Positions 1 through 6,047 of a DNA stretch of 11,070 nucleotides are shown here, piece by piece (the stretch's first letter is position 1; each line of letters begins with the position of its first letter). The notes beneath the pieces are model-generated. The model worked only from the letters and a program-made list of their open reading frames with translations, was not told where the DNA came from and did no database searches. The position numbers and the translations under genes are program-made. Source of the stretch: JBBQHM01 sp038323965 (GTDB lineage: Bacteria > Verrucomicrobiota > Verrucomicrobiia > Chthoniobacterales > UBA10450). The stretch is taken from NCBI GenBank assembly GCA_038323965.1, contig JBBQHM010000070.1, forward strand, positions 1-11,070, given 5' to 3'.

Positions 1-1872
1 GCGACTGATGCTCTCGTCGGGCTCTGGACTGTAGCGTTAACGGCGTTCGTCATCGCGGCGCTCTACTTCGGGCGCGAACTCCTCATCCCGCTCGCCCTTT
101 CGGCGTTGCTCACGTTTCTTCTTTCCCCGCTAGTGACGCGGCTGGAGCGCTGGCTTGGACGCATAGCTGCGGTGTTACTGGTGGTGGCGCTCATTTTCTC
201 CGCGACCGGCGGGGCGGGCTGGATCCTTACCCGGCAGCTGGTCGACCTGGCGACGAAGCTGCCGGAATACAAAGGCAACATTACGGAGAAGCTGCACGCC
301 TTCCGCACGCCGAAAGGCGGGACGTTCACGAAGTTATCCGAGACGGTCGACGAGCTGAAGCAAGAGCTGCCGGGTGGATCGGCGCCCGACACTCCGATCA
401 TCACGAAAGAGCCGGGCAAACCCAAGACCGCAGTGGCTTCGCCGCCGAATCCACCGCCTAAAGCCGTCGAGGTGAAACTGGTGGAAACCTCGAAAGGGAA
501 TCCATTCGAGCTCATGCAAACGATCATCACTCCGTTGCTCGGGCCGCTTGGCACCGCGGCGCTGGTGCTGGTGCTCGTGATCTGCATGCTTTTTCAGCGC
601 GAAGATTTGCGCAACCGCCTCATTCGGCTTGTCGGTCAGGGTCGCATCGGCGCGACGACTCGCGCGATGGACGACGCTTCGGACCGCGTCTCGCGTTACC
701 TGCGAATGCAATTGCTCGTGAACGTGACCTACGGCGTCTGCATCACGATAGGACTCTACTTTATCGGCGTGCCGAACGCCGCGCTGTGGGGCGCTTTGAG
801 TATCGTCCTGCGATTCATTCCCTACATCGGACCGTGGGTTGCTACCGTTCTTCCGACGCTACTCGCGCTCGCGATTTCACCCCGTTGGATGATGCCAGTG
901 TTAACGGTCGCGCTGTTTGGCGGGATCGAGTTAATCCTAAACAACGTGCTCGAGCCATTGCTCTACGGAAAGCACACGGGTGTCTCATCCATCGCGCTCA
1001 TCGTTGCCGCCGTCTTTTGGACATGGCTCTGGGGTCCGCTCGGTCTCGTGCTGGCAACTCCACTTACGGTCTGCCTGGTCGTGATGGGTCGACACATTCC
1101 GCGCCTTTCGTTTCTCAGCGTGCTGTTGAGCGATGAGGAACCGCTGACGCCGGCCGAAGATTGTTACCATCGCCTGCTCACCGCGGGCGAGCAGGACGAG
1201 GCGGAACTGGTGGATGATTACCTTAAGGAAAACTCTCTCGCGGCGCTCTATGATTCAGTCCTTGTTCCGGTCATCAGCTCTGCAGAAACGGACGCCCGCG
1301 AGTCGCGTCTCGACCCGGAACAACTGGCCGACGTGCGGGAAAGTCTGCGTGTGATTCTGGACGACCTGGCGATGCGTCCGGCCGCCACTGACCAGATAAA
1401 GGGCGAGCAAATTGAAGTGGCGCACCGACCGAATACAGCACCCGCGTCAGCCTGCCGCGTTTACTGTGTGCCGGCGCGCGCGGAACGCGATGAGTTCGCC
1501 GGTGCGATGCTCGCGCAGTTGCTACGCGAGCAAAGTTTTGAGGCGGAAAATGCGCCGGCTACTCTAGCCGCGACGGAGCTGCTCGACCGACTCGCAGCCG
1601 TTCGGCCGGACGTCGTTTGTATTTCGGTTGTTGCGCCCTCGACCGTGATTCACGCGCGCTTTCTGTGCACGAAACTGCGTGCGCGTTTCCCAAGTAGCAA
1701 AATCATTGTCGGTCTATGGGGTGCGACGGAGCGAGTGGCTGAGGCCACCAAGCGACTTCAGGATTCCGGAGCAGATGAAACTGTTGTCTCGCTCGCGGCC
1801 GCGGTACGGGAGATCGTCCAGCTAACAGAAAAGCCGGGTGGGGTAATGGTAGGCGCTGAGAAGGTTACGTAA
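1..1872 (+). CDS. AI-2E family permease with C-terminal Rossmann-like extension (5' end cut by the window)
   Basis: Inner-membrane protein of the AI-2E/PerM/TqsA family, whose members export small molecules or ions; the substrate here cannot be told. The frame is open from base 1 to a TAA, giving 623 visible residues with no start in view. Hydrophobic segments lie near residues 10-75, 181-199, 236-257, 261-292 and 297-363. The family-typical IPYIGPWVATVLPTLLALA and the later NNVLEPLLYG and WGPLGLVLATPL are present. A Pro/Lys-rich insertion (about 127-160) sits between the early and later membrane segments. After the last membrane segment comes an acidic helical stretch (about 376-465), then an alpha/beta domain (about 485-615) resembling a B12-binding fold (PDVVCISVVAP, then SKIIVGLWG) but without the DxHxxG cobalamin histidine motif. 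Usual family members are about 350 residues, so the extension is large. The stop overlaps the convergent DUF4870 gene. Family call is firm; transported substrate and role of the extension are unknown. Confidence 0.9.
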   Translation, partial: ATDALVGLWTVALTAFVIAALYFGRELLIPLALSALLTFLLSPLVTRLERWLGRIAAVLLVVALIFSATGGAGWILTRQLVDLATKLPEYKGNITEKLHAFRTPKGGTFTKLSETVDELKQELPGGSAPDTPIITKEPGKPKTAVASPPNPPPKAVEVKLVETSKGNPFELMQTIITPLLGPLGTAALVLVLVICMLFQREDLRNRLIRLVGQGRIGATTRAMDDASDRVSRYLRMQLLVNVTYGVCITIGLYFIGVPNAALWGALSIVLRFIPYIGPWVATVLPTLLALAISPRWMMPVLTVALFGGIELILNNVLEPLLYGKHTGVSSIALIVAAVFWTWLWGPLGLVLATPLTVCLVVMGRHIPRLSFLSVLLSDEEPLTPAEDCYHRLLTAGEQDEAELVDDYLKENSLAALYDSVLVPVISSAETDARESRLDPEQLADVRESLRVILDDLAMRPAATDQIKGEQIEVAHRPNTAPASACRVYCVPARAERDEFAGAMLAQLLREQSFEAENAPATLAATELLDRLAAVRPDVVCISVVAPSTVIHARFLCTKLRARFPSSKIIVGLWGATERVAEATKRLQDSGADETVVSLAAAVREIVQLTEKPGGVMVGAEKVT

Positions 1873-2248
1873 TCAACCGGATCGTCATCGGGTAGCGATA
1901 GAGGCGCCCTTCGCCAGCCTGAATGGAGGCGATGATGACGAAGATGATGTTCGCGAAGTGCAGGAGAATGAGGATCGGGATGCCGATCAGGATGATGCAA
2001 AGGATTCCGGCGACGATGTTATAGATCAGCATCGATAGCTGGAAGTTCATCGACTCTTTGCCATGCGCATCGATCTCCGGCGAATCGGGTCGTTTTGCGA
2101 GCCAGATGATCAGTGGACCCACCATGTGGCCGAAGAATGGGACGACAAATCCGACCAGCGCGGAGGCGTGCGCGAGGATGCACCACGTGCGGGTGGTGGG
2201 TGTGGAGTAGGAGGCTGGGACGGGCGGCGGGGTGGTCGTAGTTTCCAT
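1865..2248 (-). CDS. DUF4870 (Tic20-like) small membrane protein
   Basis: A 127-residue integral membrane protein of the DUF4870 family, whose function is not established. After a Thr/Pro-rich N-terminus (residues 1-20) comes a conserved-looking WCILAHASALVGFVVPFFG, then GPLIIWLAKR (44-53), the family-typical HGKESMNFQLSMLIYNI (62-78), and two hydrophobic stretches at about 72-95 and 97-109. It ends in YRYPMTIRLIT, close to the usual DUF4870 C-terminus, so the gene looks complete at the normal length. The ATG has no Shine-Dalgarno sequence upstream. The stop codon lies inside the last codons of the convergent AI-2E permease, an 8-bp tail-to-tail overlap, leaving no room for a separate terminator. 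Confidence 0.85.
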   Translation of the reverse strand: METTTTPPPVPASYSTPTTRTWCILAHASALVGFVVPFFGHMVGPLIIWLAKRPDSPEIDAHGKESMNFQLSMLIYNIVAGILCIILIGIPILILLHFANIIFVIIASIQAGEGRLYRYPMTIRLIT

Positions 2249-2398
2249 GGCTATGAGTTGGATGCAGGGAGTCGCATCATTGGATTCGGAAAATTCACGC
2301 GGCGTTCAATGAAATTTGTGGCGCGGGCGTGTGGGATTCGGGATGTCGGAAAAGCGCGGGTTAAAACGCTTGGGGTTGTTGCGCGTCTCGGTTATTCG

Positions 2399-2427
2399 CG
2401 GGGTCCCTCGACTTCGCTCGGGATGAC
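2399..2427. repeat. 29-bp dispersed repeat, copy beside the murA stop
   Basis: This copy is identical over 29 bases to positions 4614-4642. The shared core includes CCCTCGACTTCGCTCGGGAT. It lies 20 bp past the murA stop codon, in the 199-bp gap between the DUF4870 and murA genes. Only one arm is present here; I found no facing inverted arm in 2249-2398. It resembles the small palindromic intergenic repeats that are common in soil-bacterial genomes. The rest of the gap shows no gene and no convincing promoter. Confidence 0.8.
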
Positions 2428-2447
2428 AGATGAGAACGGAACGCCGC

Positions 2448-3707
2448 TTACGCTTTCACTCGCTCGATGTGAGCGCCGAGCTGGCTGAGTTTGTCATCGA
2501 GATGTTCGTAGCCACGATCGATGTGATAAACACGGCTGATCTCGGTAATGCCGTCCGCTTTTAAGCCGGCGAGGACCAGGGCCGCGGAGGCGCGGAGATC
2601 GCTCGCCATGACGGGCGCTCCGAAGAGTCGCTCGACACCGTTAATGGTCGCGATGGCGCCATCCATCTCGACGTTTGCCCCCATGCGTTTCAATTCCGCG
2701 ATGTGCATGTAGCGCTGGGGAAATACTTTTTCGGTGACAACGCTCGTGCCGTTCGTGGTGGAAAGGAGCGCGCACATTTGCGCCTGCATGTCGGTCGGGA
2801 AACCGGGATACGGCGCCGTCACGAAGTCGATGGGCTTCGTCGCACCGTTCGGCGAGACGGTGACTGAATCTTTTGCAGTCTCGAGCTTGTAGCCGCAATT
2901 GGTGAGCGCGGTGGTGACGGCGCTGACGTGCTCGGGGTTCACGCGAGTGAGGGTGACGCCTGTACCCGCGATTGCTCCAGCGACGAGGAAGGTTCCAGCC
3001 TCGATGCGATCCGGAATGACATCGTGCTCGGCGCCGTGCAATTCTTTCACGCCTTCGATAATCAAACGCGGAGTGCCGGCGCCTTCGATTTTCGCGCCCA
3101 TTTTGTTCAGGAAATTGGCGAGATCGACGACTTCCGGTTCGCACGCGGCGCCTTCGATCACCGTGACTCCTTCGGCCAGGACGGCGGCCATCATCACATT
3201 GTCAGTCCCAAGAACGGTCGGACCGAATTTTCCGCGAAGATCGACCACTGCGCCTTTGAGTTTAGGAGCGAAAAGTCTGACATCGCCGCCTTCGACTCGA
3301 ACCGCAGCGCCCAGCGCCTCGAAGCCCTTAAGGTGAAGATCGATCGGCCGATCGCCGATGACACAACCGCCCGGCATTGAAACTTTCGCTTCGCGGCAGC
3401 GACCAAGCAGCGGGCCAAGCACGCAAACAGAAGCGCGCATTTTGCGCACGACATCGTAGGGCGCGGCCGATTCGATTTTCTCGGCCGTGACGCAAACCGT
3501 GCCACTCGCCCGTTCCACCTGAGCACCGAGATGCGTCAGGATTTGCAGCATGTAATTCGTGTCACTGAGATCGGGGACGCGATGGAGAATGCACTGCTCG
3601 CGGGTGAGTAGCGTCGCGGCGATGATCGGCAGCGCGGAGTTTTTCGAGCCGCTGATCCGAATGGAACCGGCCAGCGGGCGACCGCCGTGAACGAGAATTT
3701 TATCCAT
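2448..3707 (-). CDS. murA: UDP-N-acetylglucosamine 1-carboxyvinyltransferase (MurA)
   Basis: Cytoplasmic enzyme for the first committed step of peptidoglycan synthesis: it transfers enolpyruvate from phosphoenolpyruvate to UDP-GlcNAc. The 419-residue length is normal for the family. The N-terminal GSKNSALPIIAATLL carries the conserved Lys22-Asn23 pair. Arg91 lies in KMRASVCVLGPLL, and the active-site loop reads PGGCVIGDRPIDLH with the catalytic Cys at residue 115, as in E. coli; a Cys here predicts the normal fosfomycin-sensitive form rather than the Asp variant. The C-terminus RGYEHLDDKLSQLGAHIERV is typical. The ATG overlaps the end of prmC by 8 nt, so translational coupling is likely, and no Shine-Dalgarno sequence is visible. 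It is the last gene of the minus-strand rpmE-prfA-prmC-murA cluster. A dispersed repeat follows 20 bp after its stop. Confidence 0.97.
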   Translation of the reverse strand: MDKILVHGGRPLAGSIRISGSKNSALPIIAATLLTREQCILHRVPDLSDTNYMLQILTHLGAQVERASGTVCVTAEKIESAAPYDVVRKMRASVCVLGPLLGRCREAKVSMPGGCVIGDRPIDLHLKGFEALGAAVRVEGGDVRLFAPKLKGAVVDLRGKFGPTVLGTDNVMMAAVLAEGVTVIEGAACEPEVVDLANFLNKMGAKIEGAGTPRLIIEGVKELHGAEHDVIPDRIEAGTFLVAGAIAGTGVTLTRVNPEHVSAVTTALTNCGYKLETAKDSVTVSPNGATKPIDFVTAPYPGFPTDMQAQMCALLSTTNGTSVVTEKVFPQRYMHIAELKRMGANVEMDGAIATINGVERLFGAPVMASDLRASAALVLAGLKADGITEISRVYHIDRGYEHLDDKLSQLGAHIERVKA

Positions 3708-4539
3708 GTCGGGCGAAGATGAAGCGTTTTACGTTCCTGAAGTCGGTTTTGGCTCCGACGTCACGAAAGTTTGTCGCGGTCAGATATTCGCACAACGCGC
3801 CGTCCTGTCCCAGCCCGATCTCGAGCGCGAGCAGGCCGTTTGGTTTGAGGTATTTTGGCGCGGCATCGATGAGTCGCCGGATGATCTCGTCGCCGACTTC
3901 GCCGCCGAAAACTGCAGCGTCCGGGTCGAGCAATACTTCCGGCGAAAGTGAGGCGCGTTCGTATTCGGCGACGTATGGAAGATTCGCGACGATCAGGTCA
4001 TAGACGTGAGCGACGGATGAGAGCAGATCGCTCTTCGAGAAAATGACGCGGCTCGTGAGCTCGAGGCGCTCGGCGTTTTCGCGAGCGAGCGCGAGGGCGT
4101 CGTCGGAGTTATCGATGGCGTGGACGGCGGCGTCGGGGAATTTGTTGGCCAGCGCGAGAGCGATCGCACCGCTGCCGGTGCCGACGTCGAGAATGGCCGA
4201 GGGTTGAGCGCTGAGCGTTGCGTGAACGACCAACTCGACGAGTTCCTCGGTTTCCGGCCTCGGAACGAGTGCTCGCTTGTCGCACTTCAATATAAGTCCG
4301 GCGAACTCGACGGTTCCGAGCAGATGTTGCAGCGGCTCGCGCTGGCCGCGGCGTTTGATGAAATCACGCAAGGGCGCGAGTTCCGCCTCGTCGAGTGGCC
4401 GCTCGAATTCGAGATAAAGTTCGATGCGCTTTTTGTCGAGGACGTGCGCGAGGAGATGTTCCGCGTTCAGGCGCGGATTTTCGACGCCCCGCTTTTGCAG
4501 ATACGCCGTGCTGGATTGCAGCACTTCGAGGAGGGTCAT
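3700..4539 (-). CDS. prmC: Peptide chain release factor N5-glutamine methyltransferase (PrmC/HemK)
   Basis: SAM-dependent enzyme that methylates the Gln of the GGQ motif in release factors RF1 and RF2. The 279 residues match the usual length. An N-terminal helical substrate-binding domain (about 1-80) ends in REPLQHLLGTVEFAG. It is followed by the family signature LVPRPETEELVE (91-102), the SAM-binding ILDVGTGSGAIALALA (116-131), the acidic strand-2 end AIDNSDDALALA (141-152), and a catalytic motif at 186-189 that reads NLPY instead of the textbook NPPY. The end (VKRFIFARHG) is also typical. It lies immediately downstream of its substrate gene prfA, a widespread arrangement. The prfA-prmC gap is almost filled by an inverted-repeat element whose base ends 9 nt before this ATG. 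No Shine-Dalgarno sequence is seen. The stop overlaps the start of murA. Confidence 0.96.
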   Translation of the reverse strand: MTLLEVLQSSTAYLQKRGVENPRLNAEHLLAHVLDKKRIELYLEFERPLDEAELAPLRDFIKRRGQREPLQHLLGTVEFAGLILKCDKRALVPRPETEELVELVVHATLSAQPSAILDVGTGSGAIALALANKFPDAAVHAIDNSDDALALARENAERLELTSRVIFSKSDLLSSVAHVYDLIVANLPYVAEYERASLSPEVLLDPDAAVFGGEVGDEIIRRLIDAAPKYLKPNGLLALEIGLGQDGALCEYLTATNFRDVGAKTDFRNVKRFIFARHG

Positions 4540-4548
4540 TATAAAGCG

Positions 4549-4642
4549 GTCATTTCGAGCGAAGTCGAGAAACCCCGTGACGTAACGGGCGGCGATCGCT
4601 GCTTGCAGCGCGACGGGGTCCCTCGACTTCGCTCGGGATGAC
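4549..4642. repeat. Long imperfect inverted repeat (REP/MITE-like) between prfA and prmC
   Basis: Two 29-base arms, 4549-4577 and 4614-4642, face each other across a 36-base loop and differ at only 4 of 29 positions. In the minus-strand transcript, 27 of 29 positions can pair (25 Watson-Crick and two G-U), with one C-C/A-A internal mismatch pair. The loop itself holds a perfect 6-bp hairpin with a TT turn at 4597-4610 (CGCTGCTTGCAGCG). The right arm is identical to the single arm at 2399-2427. The element begins 2 bp after the prfA stop and ends 9 bp before the prmC start, so it fits the gap almost exactly. Confidence 0.85.
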
Positions 4643-4644
4643 CA

Positions 4645-5724
4645 TCAGGTAGCTAAGGACGATTCTTTTAGTCGCTCCGCGATGTCGGCCGCCTGCAGTG
4701 CGTCGATCAATGCCTGAACGTCGCCTTCCATGACGCGATCGAGATTGTAGAGCGTGAGGCCGATGCGGTGATCGGTGATGCGGTTCTGTGCATAGTTATA
4801 AGTGCGGATTTTTTCTTCACGACCACCGGAACCGATCTGGCTCTTGCGGTGGGCGGCATATTTTTCCGCTTCTTCGCGCTTCTTTCGTTCGAGCAGTCGT
4901 GAACGCAAAATGTTAAGAGCCTTTTCCTTATTCTTCTGCTGACTCCGTCCGTCCTGGCATCGGACGATCGTCCCGGTCGGGATGTGCAAAACCTGCACCG
5001 CGGAATCGGTGGTGTTCACGCCCTGACCGCCTGGGCCACCTGCGCGGCAAACTTCAATGCGCAGCTCTTCGGGCTTCAATTCGAAATCAACTTCTTCCGC
5101 TTCCGGTAAAACGGCGACGGTTGCAGTTGAGGTATGAATCCGCCCCTGCGCCTCCGTGGCGGGCACGCGCTGGACACGATGCACACCGCTTTCGTAGCGC
5201 AGCTTCCGGAAAACCGATTCGCCGCTCACTTTGAAAATGGCTTCCTTCATTCCGCCAAGTTCGGACGGACTTGAATCCATGTTCTCAATCGTGAGGCCGG
5301 CGATCTCCGCATAGCGCGTGTACATCCGGTAAAGATCGGCGGCGAAAATGGCGGCTTCGCTTCCGCCAGTGCCAGCGCGGATTTCAAAAATCGCGTCGCG
5401 ATTCTCGTCTTCATCCGGCGGCAGTAATGCGATCTGCAATTTCTGCTCGAGATCAGCGATCCGCTTCTCCAGCTCAGGGATTTCCTCATTTGCCATCGCC
5501 GCCATCTCGGCGTCGTCCGCCGTCGCCAGCTCGCGATTATCCTGCAACTGTTGCCTGGCGGTGTTCAGTTCCTCCGATACGGCCAGCAGCTGCTTGATGT
5601 TGGAATGCTCGCGCATGATATCGCTCGCGCGTTTCCGATTATCGAAAAGCGCAGGGTCGGCGATCTCGCGCTCGAGTTCGGCGAAGCGTTCCCGTCTGCG
5701 CTCGATCAGGAAGTTAAAGTCCAT
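4645..5724 (-). CDS. prfA: Peptide chain release factor 1 (RF1)
   Basis: Recognises UAA and UAG stop codons and triggers peptide release at the ribosome. I chose the ATG at 5724 (MDFNFLIERRRERF, 359 residues); a TTG two codons upstream would give 361 but is less likely. A coiled-coil-rich N-terminal domain (about 1-100) precedes FEIRAGTGGSEAAIFA. The stop-codon recognition tripeptide is PAT (about 188-190, in RVPATEAQGRIHTST), which marks RF1 rather than RF2 (SPF). The catalytic GGQ is at about 232-234 in CRAGGPGGQGVNTTDSAVQ and is the target of PrmC, encoded next door. SGGREEKIRTYNYAQNRITD is present near the C-terminus. Its start is abutted by the T-tract of a terminator-like hairpin (5725-5764), with no Shine-Dalgarno sequence, so its expression may depend on read-through from rpmE or on an internal promoter. 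Confidence 0.97.
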   Translation of the reverse strand: MDFNFLIERRRERFAELEREIADPALFDNRKRASDIMREHSNIKQLLAVSEELNTARQQLQDNRELATADDAEMAAMANEEIPELEKRIADLEQKLQIALLPPDEDENRDAIFEIRAGTGGSEAAIFAADLYRMYTRYAEIAGLTIENMDSSPSELGGMKEAIFKVSGESVFRKLRYESGVHRVQRVPATEAQGRIHTSTATVAVLPEAEEVDFELKPEELRIEVCRAGGPGGQGVNTTDSAVQVLHIPTGTIVRCQDGRSQQKNKEKALNILRSRLLERKKREEAEKYAAHRKSQIGSGGREEKIRTYNYAQNRITDHRIGLTLYNLDRVMEGDVQALIDALQAADIAERLKESSLAT

Positions 5725-5764
5725 AAGCAAAAAGCGGTGACCGCGCGCCTAGGCGCGGTCACCG
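5725..5764 (-). terminator. Rho-independent terminator-like hairpin between rpmE and prfA
   Basis: Positions 5735-5746 and 5753-5764 form a perfect 12-bp GC-rich stem with a 6-base loop; an alternative fold with a 2-nt bulge closes the loop further. Read on the minus strand, the stem is followed at once by CTTTTTGCTT and then the ATG of prfA. It fits an intrinsic terminator for rpmE, but it also covers the whole ribosome-binding region of prfA, so an attenuator or translation-gating role is possible. Confidence 0.75.
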
Positions 5765-5780
5765 TTGCAAAGCTGGTTAG

Positions 5781-6002
5781 CTACGCCTTTTTCGTAGCGC
5801 GCGCGCCGGCACCGTAGCGACGCGTGAATTTCTCGATGCGACCTGCCGTATCGATGAATTTCTGCTCGCCGGTAAAGAAAGGATGGCAAGCGGCGCAAAT
5901 GCCGATTCGAATGTCTTTTTTCGTAGAGCGCGTGTGGTAAACGGCACCGCAAGCGCACACGATATCGGACTCGTGATAATCTGGATGAATGTCGGCTTTC
6001 AT
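5781..6002 (-). CDS. rpmE: 50S ribosomal protein L31 (zinc-binding type)
   Basis: Small protein of the large ribosomal subunit. The family-typical N-terminus MKADIHPDYHESDIVCACG sets the start at 6002, giving 73 residues; a longer reading from a TTG at 6044 would add 14 residues outside the family and run over the region shared with the divergent gene. Four cysteines (residues 16, 18, 36, 39: CACG and CAACHPFFTG) match the zinc-containing C+ form, which also acts as a zinc reserve and is exchanged for a C- paralogue under zinc starvation in some bacteria. FFTGEQKFIDTAGRIEKF is the family core. The tail ends in a Lys-rich segment. It is the first gene of the minus-strand cluster and is followed by a terminator-like hairpin. 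No Shine-Dalgarno sequence is visible before the ATG. Confidence 0.96.
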   Translation of the reverse strand: MKADIHPDYHESDIVCACGAVYHTRSTKKDIRIGICAACHPFFTGEQKFIDTAGRIEKFTRRYGAGARATKKA

Positions 6003-6047
6003 TGCGAAGAGCGCGAAAGTTAGCCAACTCATACGATTCTGCAACTG
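6003..6047. promoter_or_regulatory. 45-bp divergent start region between rpmE and the AMP-binding ligase
   Basis: Two genes start back to back here with only 45 bp between the ATGs. On the minus strand, TTGCAG (6039-6044) and TAACTT (6017-6022) are 16 bp apart and could be a weak sigma-70 promoter for rpmE; no convincing counterpart is seen for the plus-strand gene. Promoters must overlap each other or lie inside the opposing coding regions. The promoter call is weak. Confidence 0.25.

Noticed and set aside
1441..1860. Cobalamin-dependent riboswitch-like or B12-binding role for the permease tail
   Set aside because: The fold looks similar but the DxHxxG histidine motif is absent, so I do not claim cobalamin binding.
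2249..2398. Possible small gene or promoter in the gap upstream of the DUF4870 gene
   Set aside because: Only weak hexamer matches (TTGAAC on the minus strand, no good -10 at proper spacing); a plus-strand reading frame across the gap has no recognisable protein features and runs antisense over DUF4870 and the murA end.
2899..3380. Long open frames on the plus strand opposite murA
   Set aside because: These are antisense shadows of a well-conserved gene in GC-rich DNA, with low-complexity translations and no domain.
4578..4613. Inverted repeat between prfA and prmC as an intrinsic terminator
   Set aside because: No T-tract follows the stem on the minus strand before the prmC ATG, and prfA-prmC are normally co-transcribed.
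6003..6044. N-terminal extension of L31 from an upstream TTG
   Set aside because: The family begins at MKADIHP; the extra 14 residues would be atypical and would overlap the short divergent start region.
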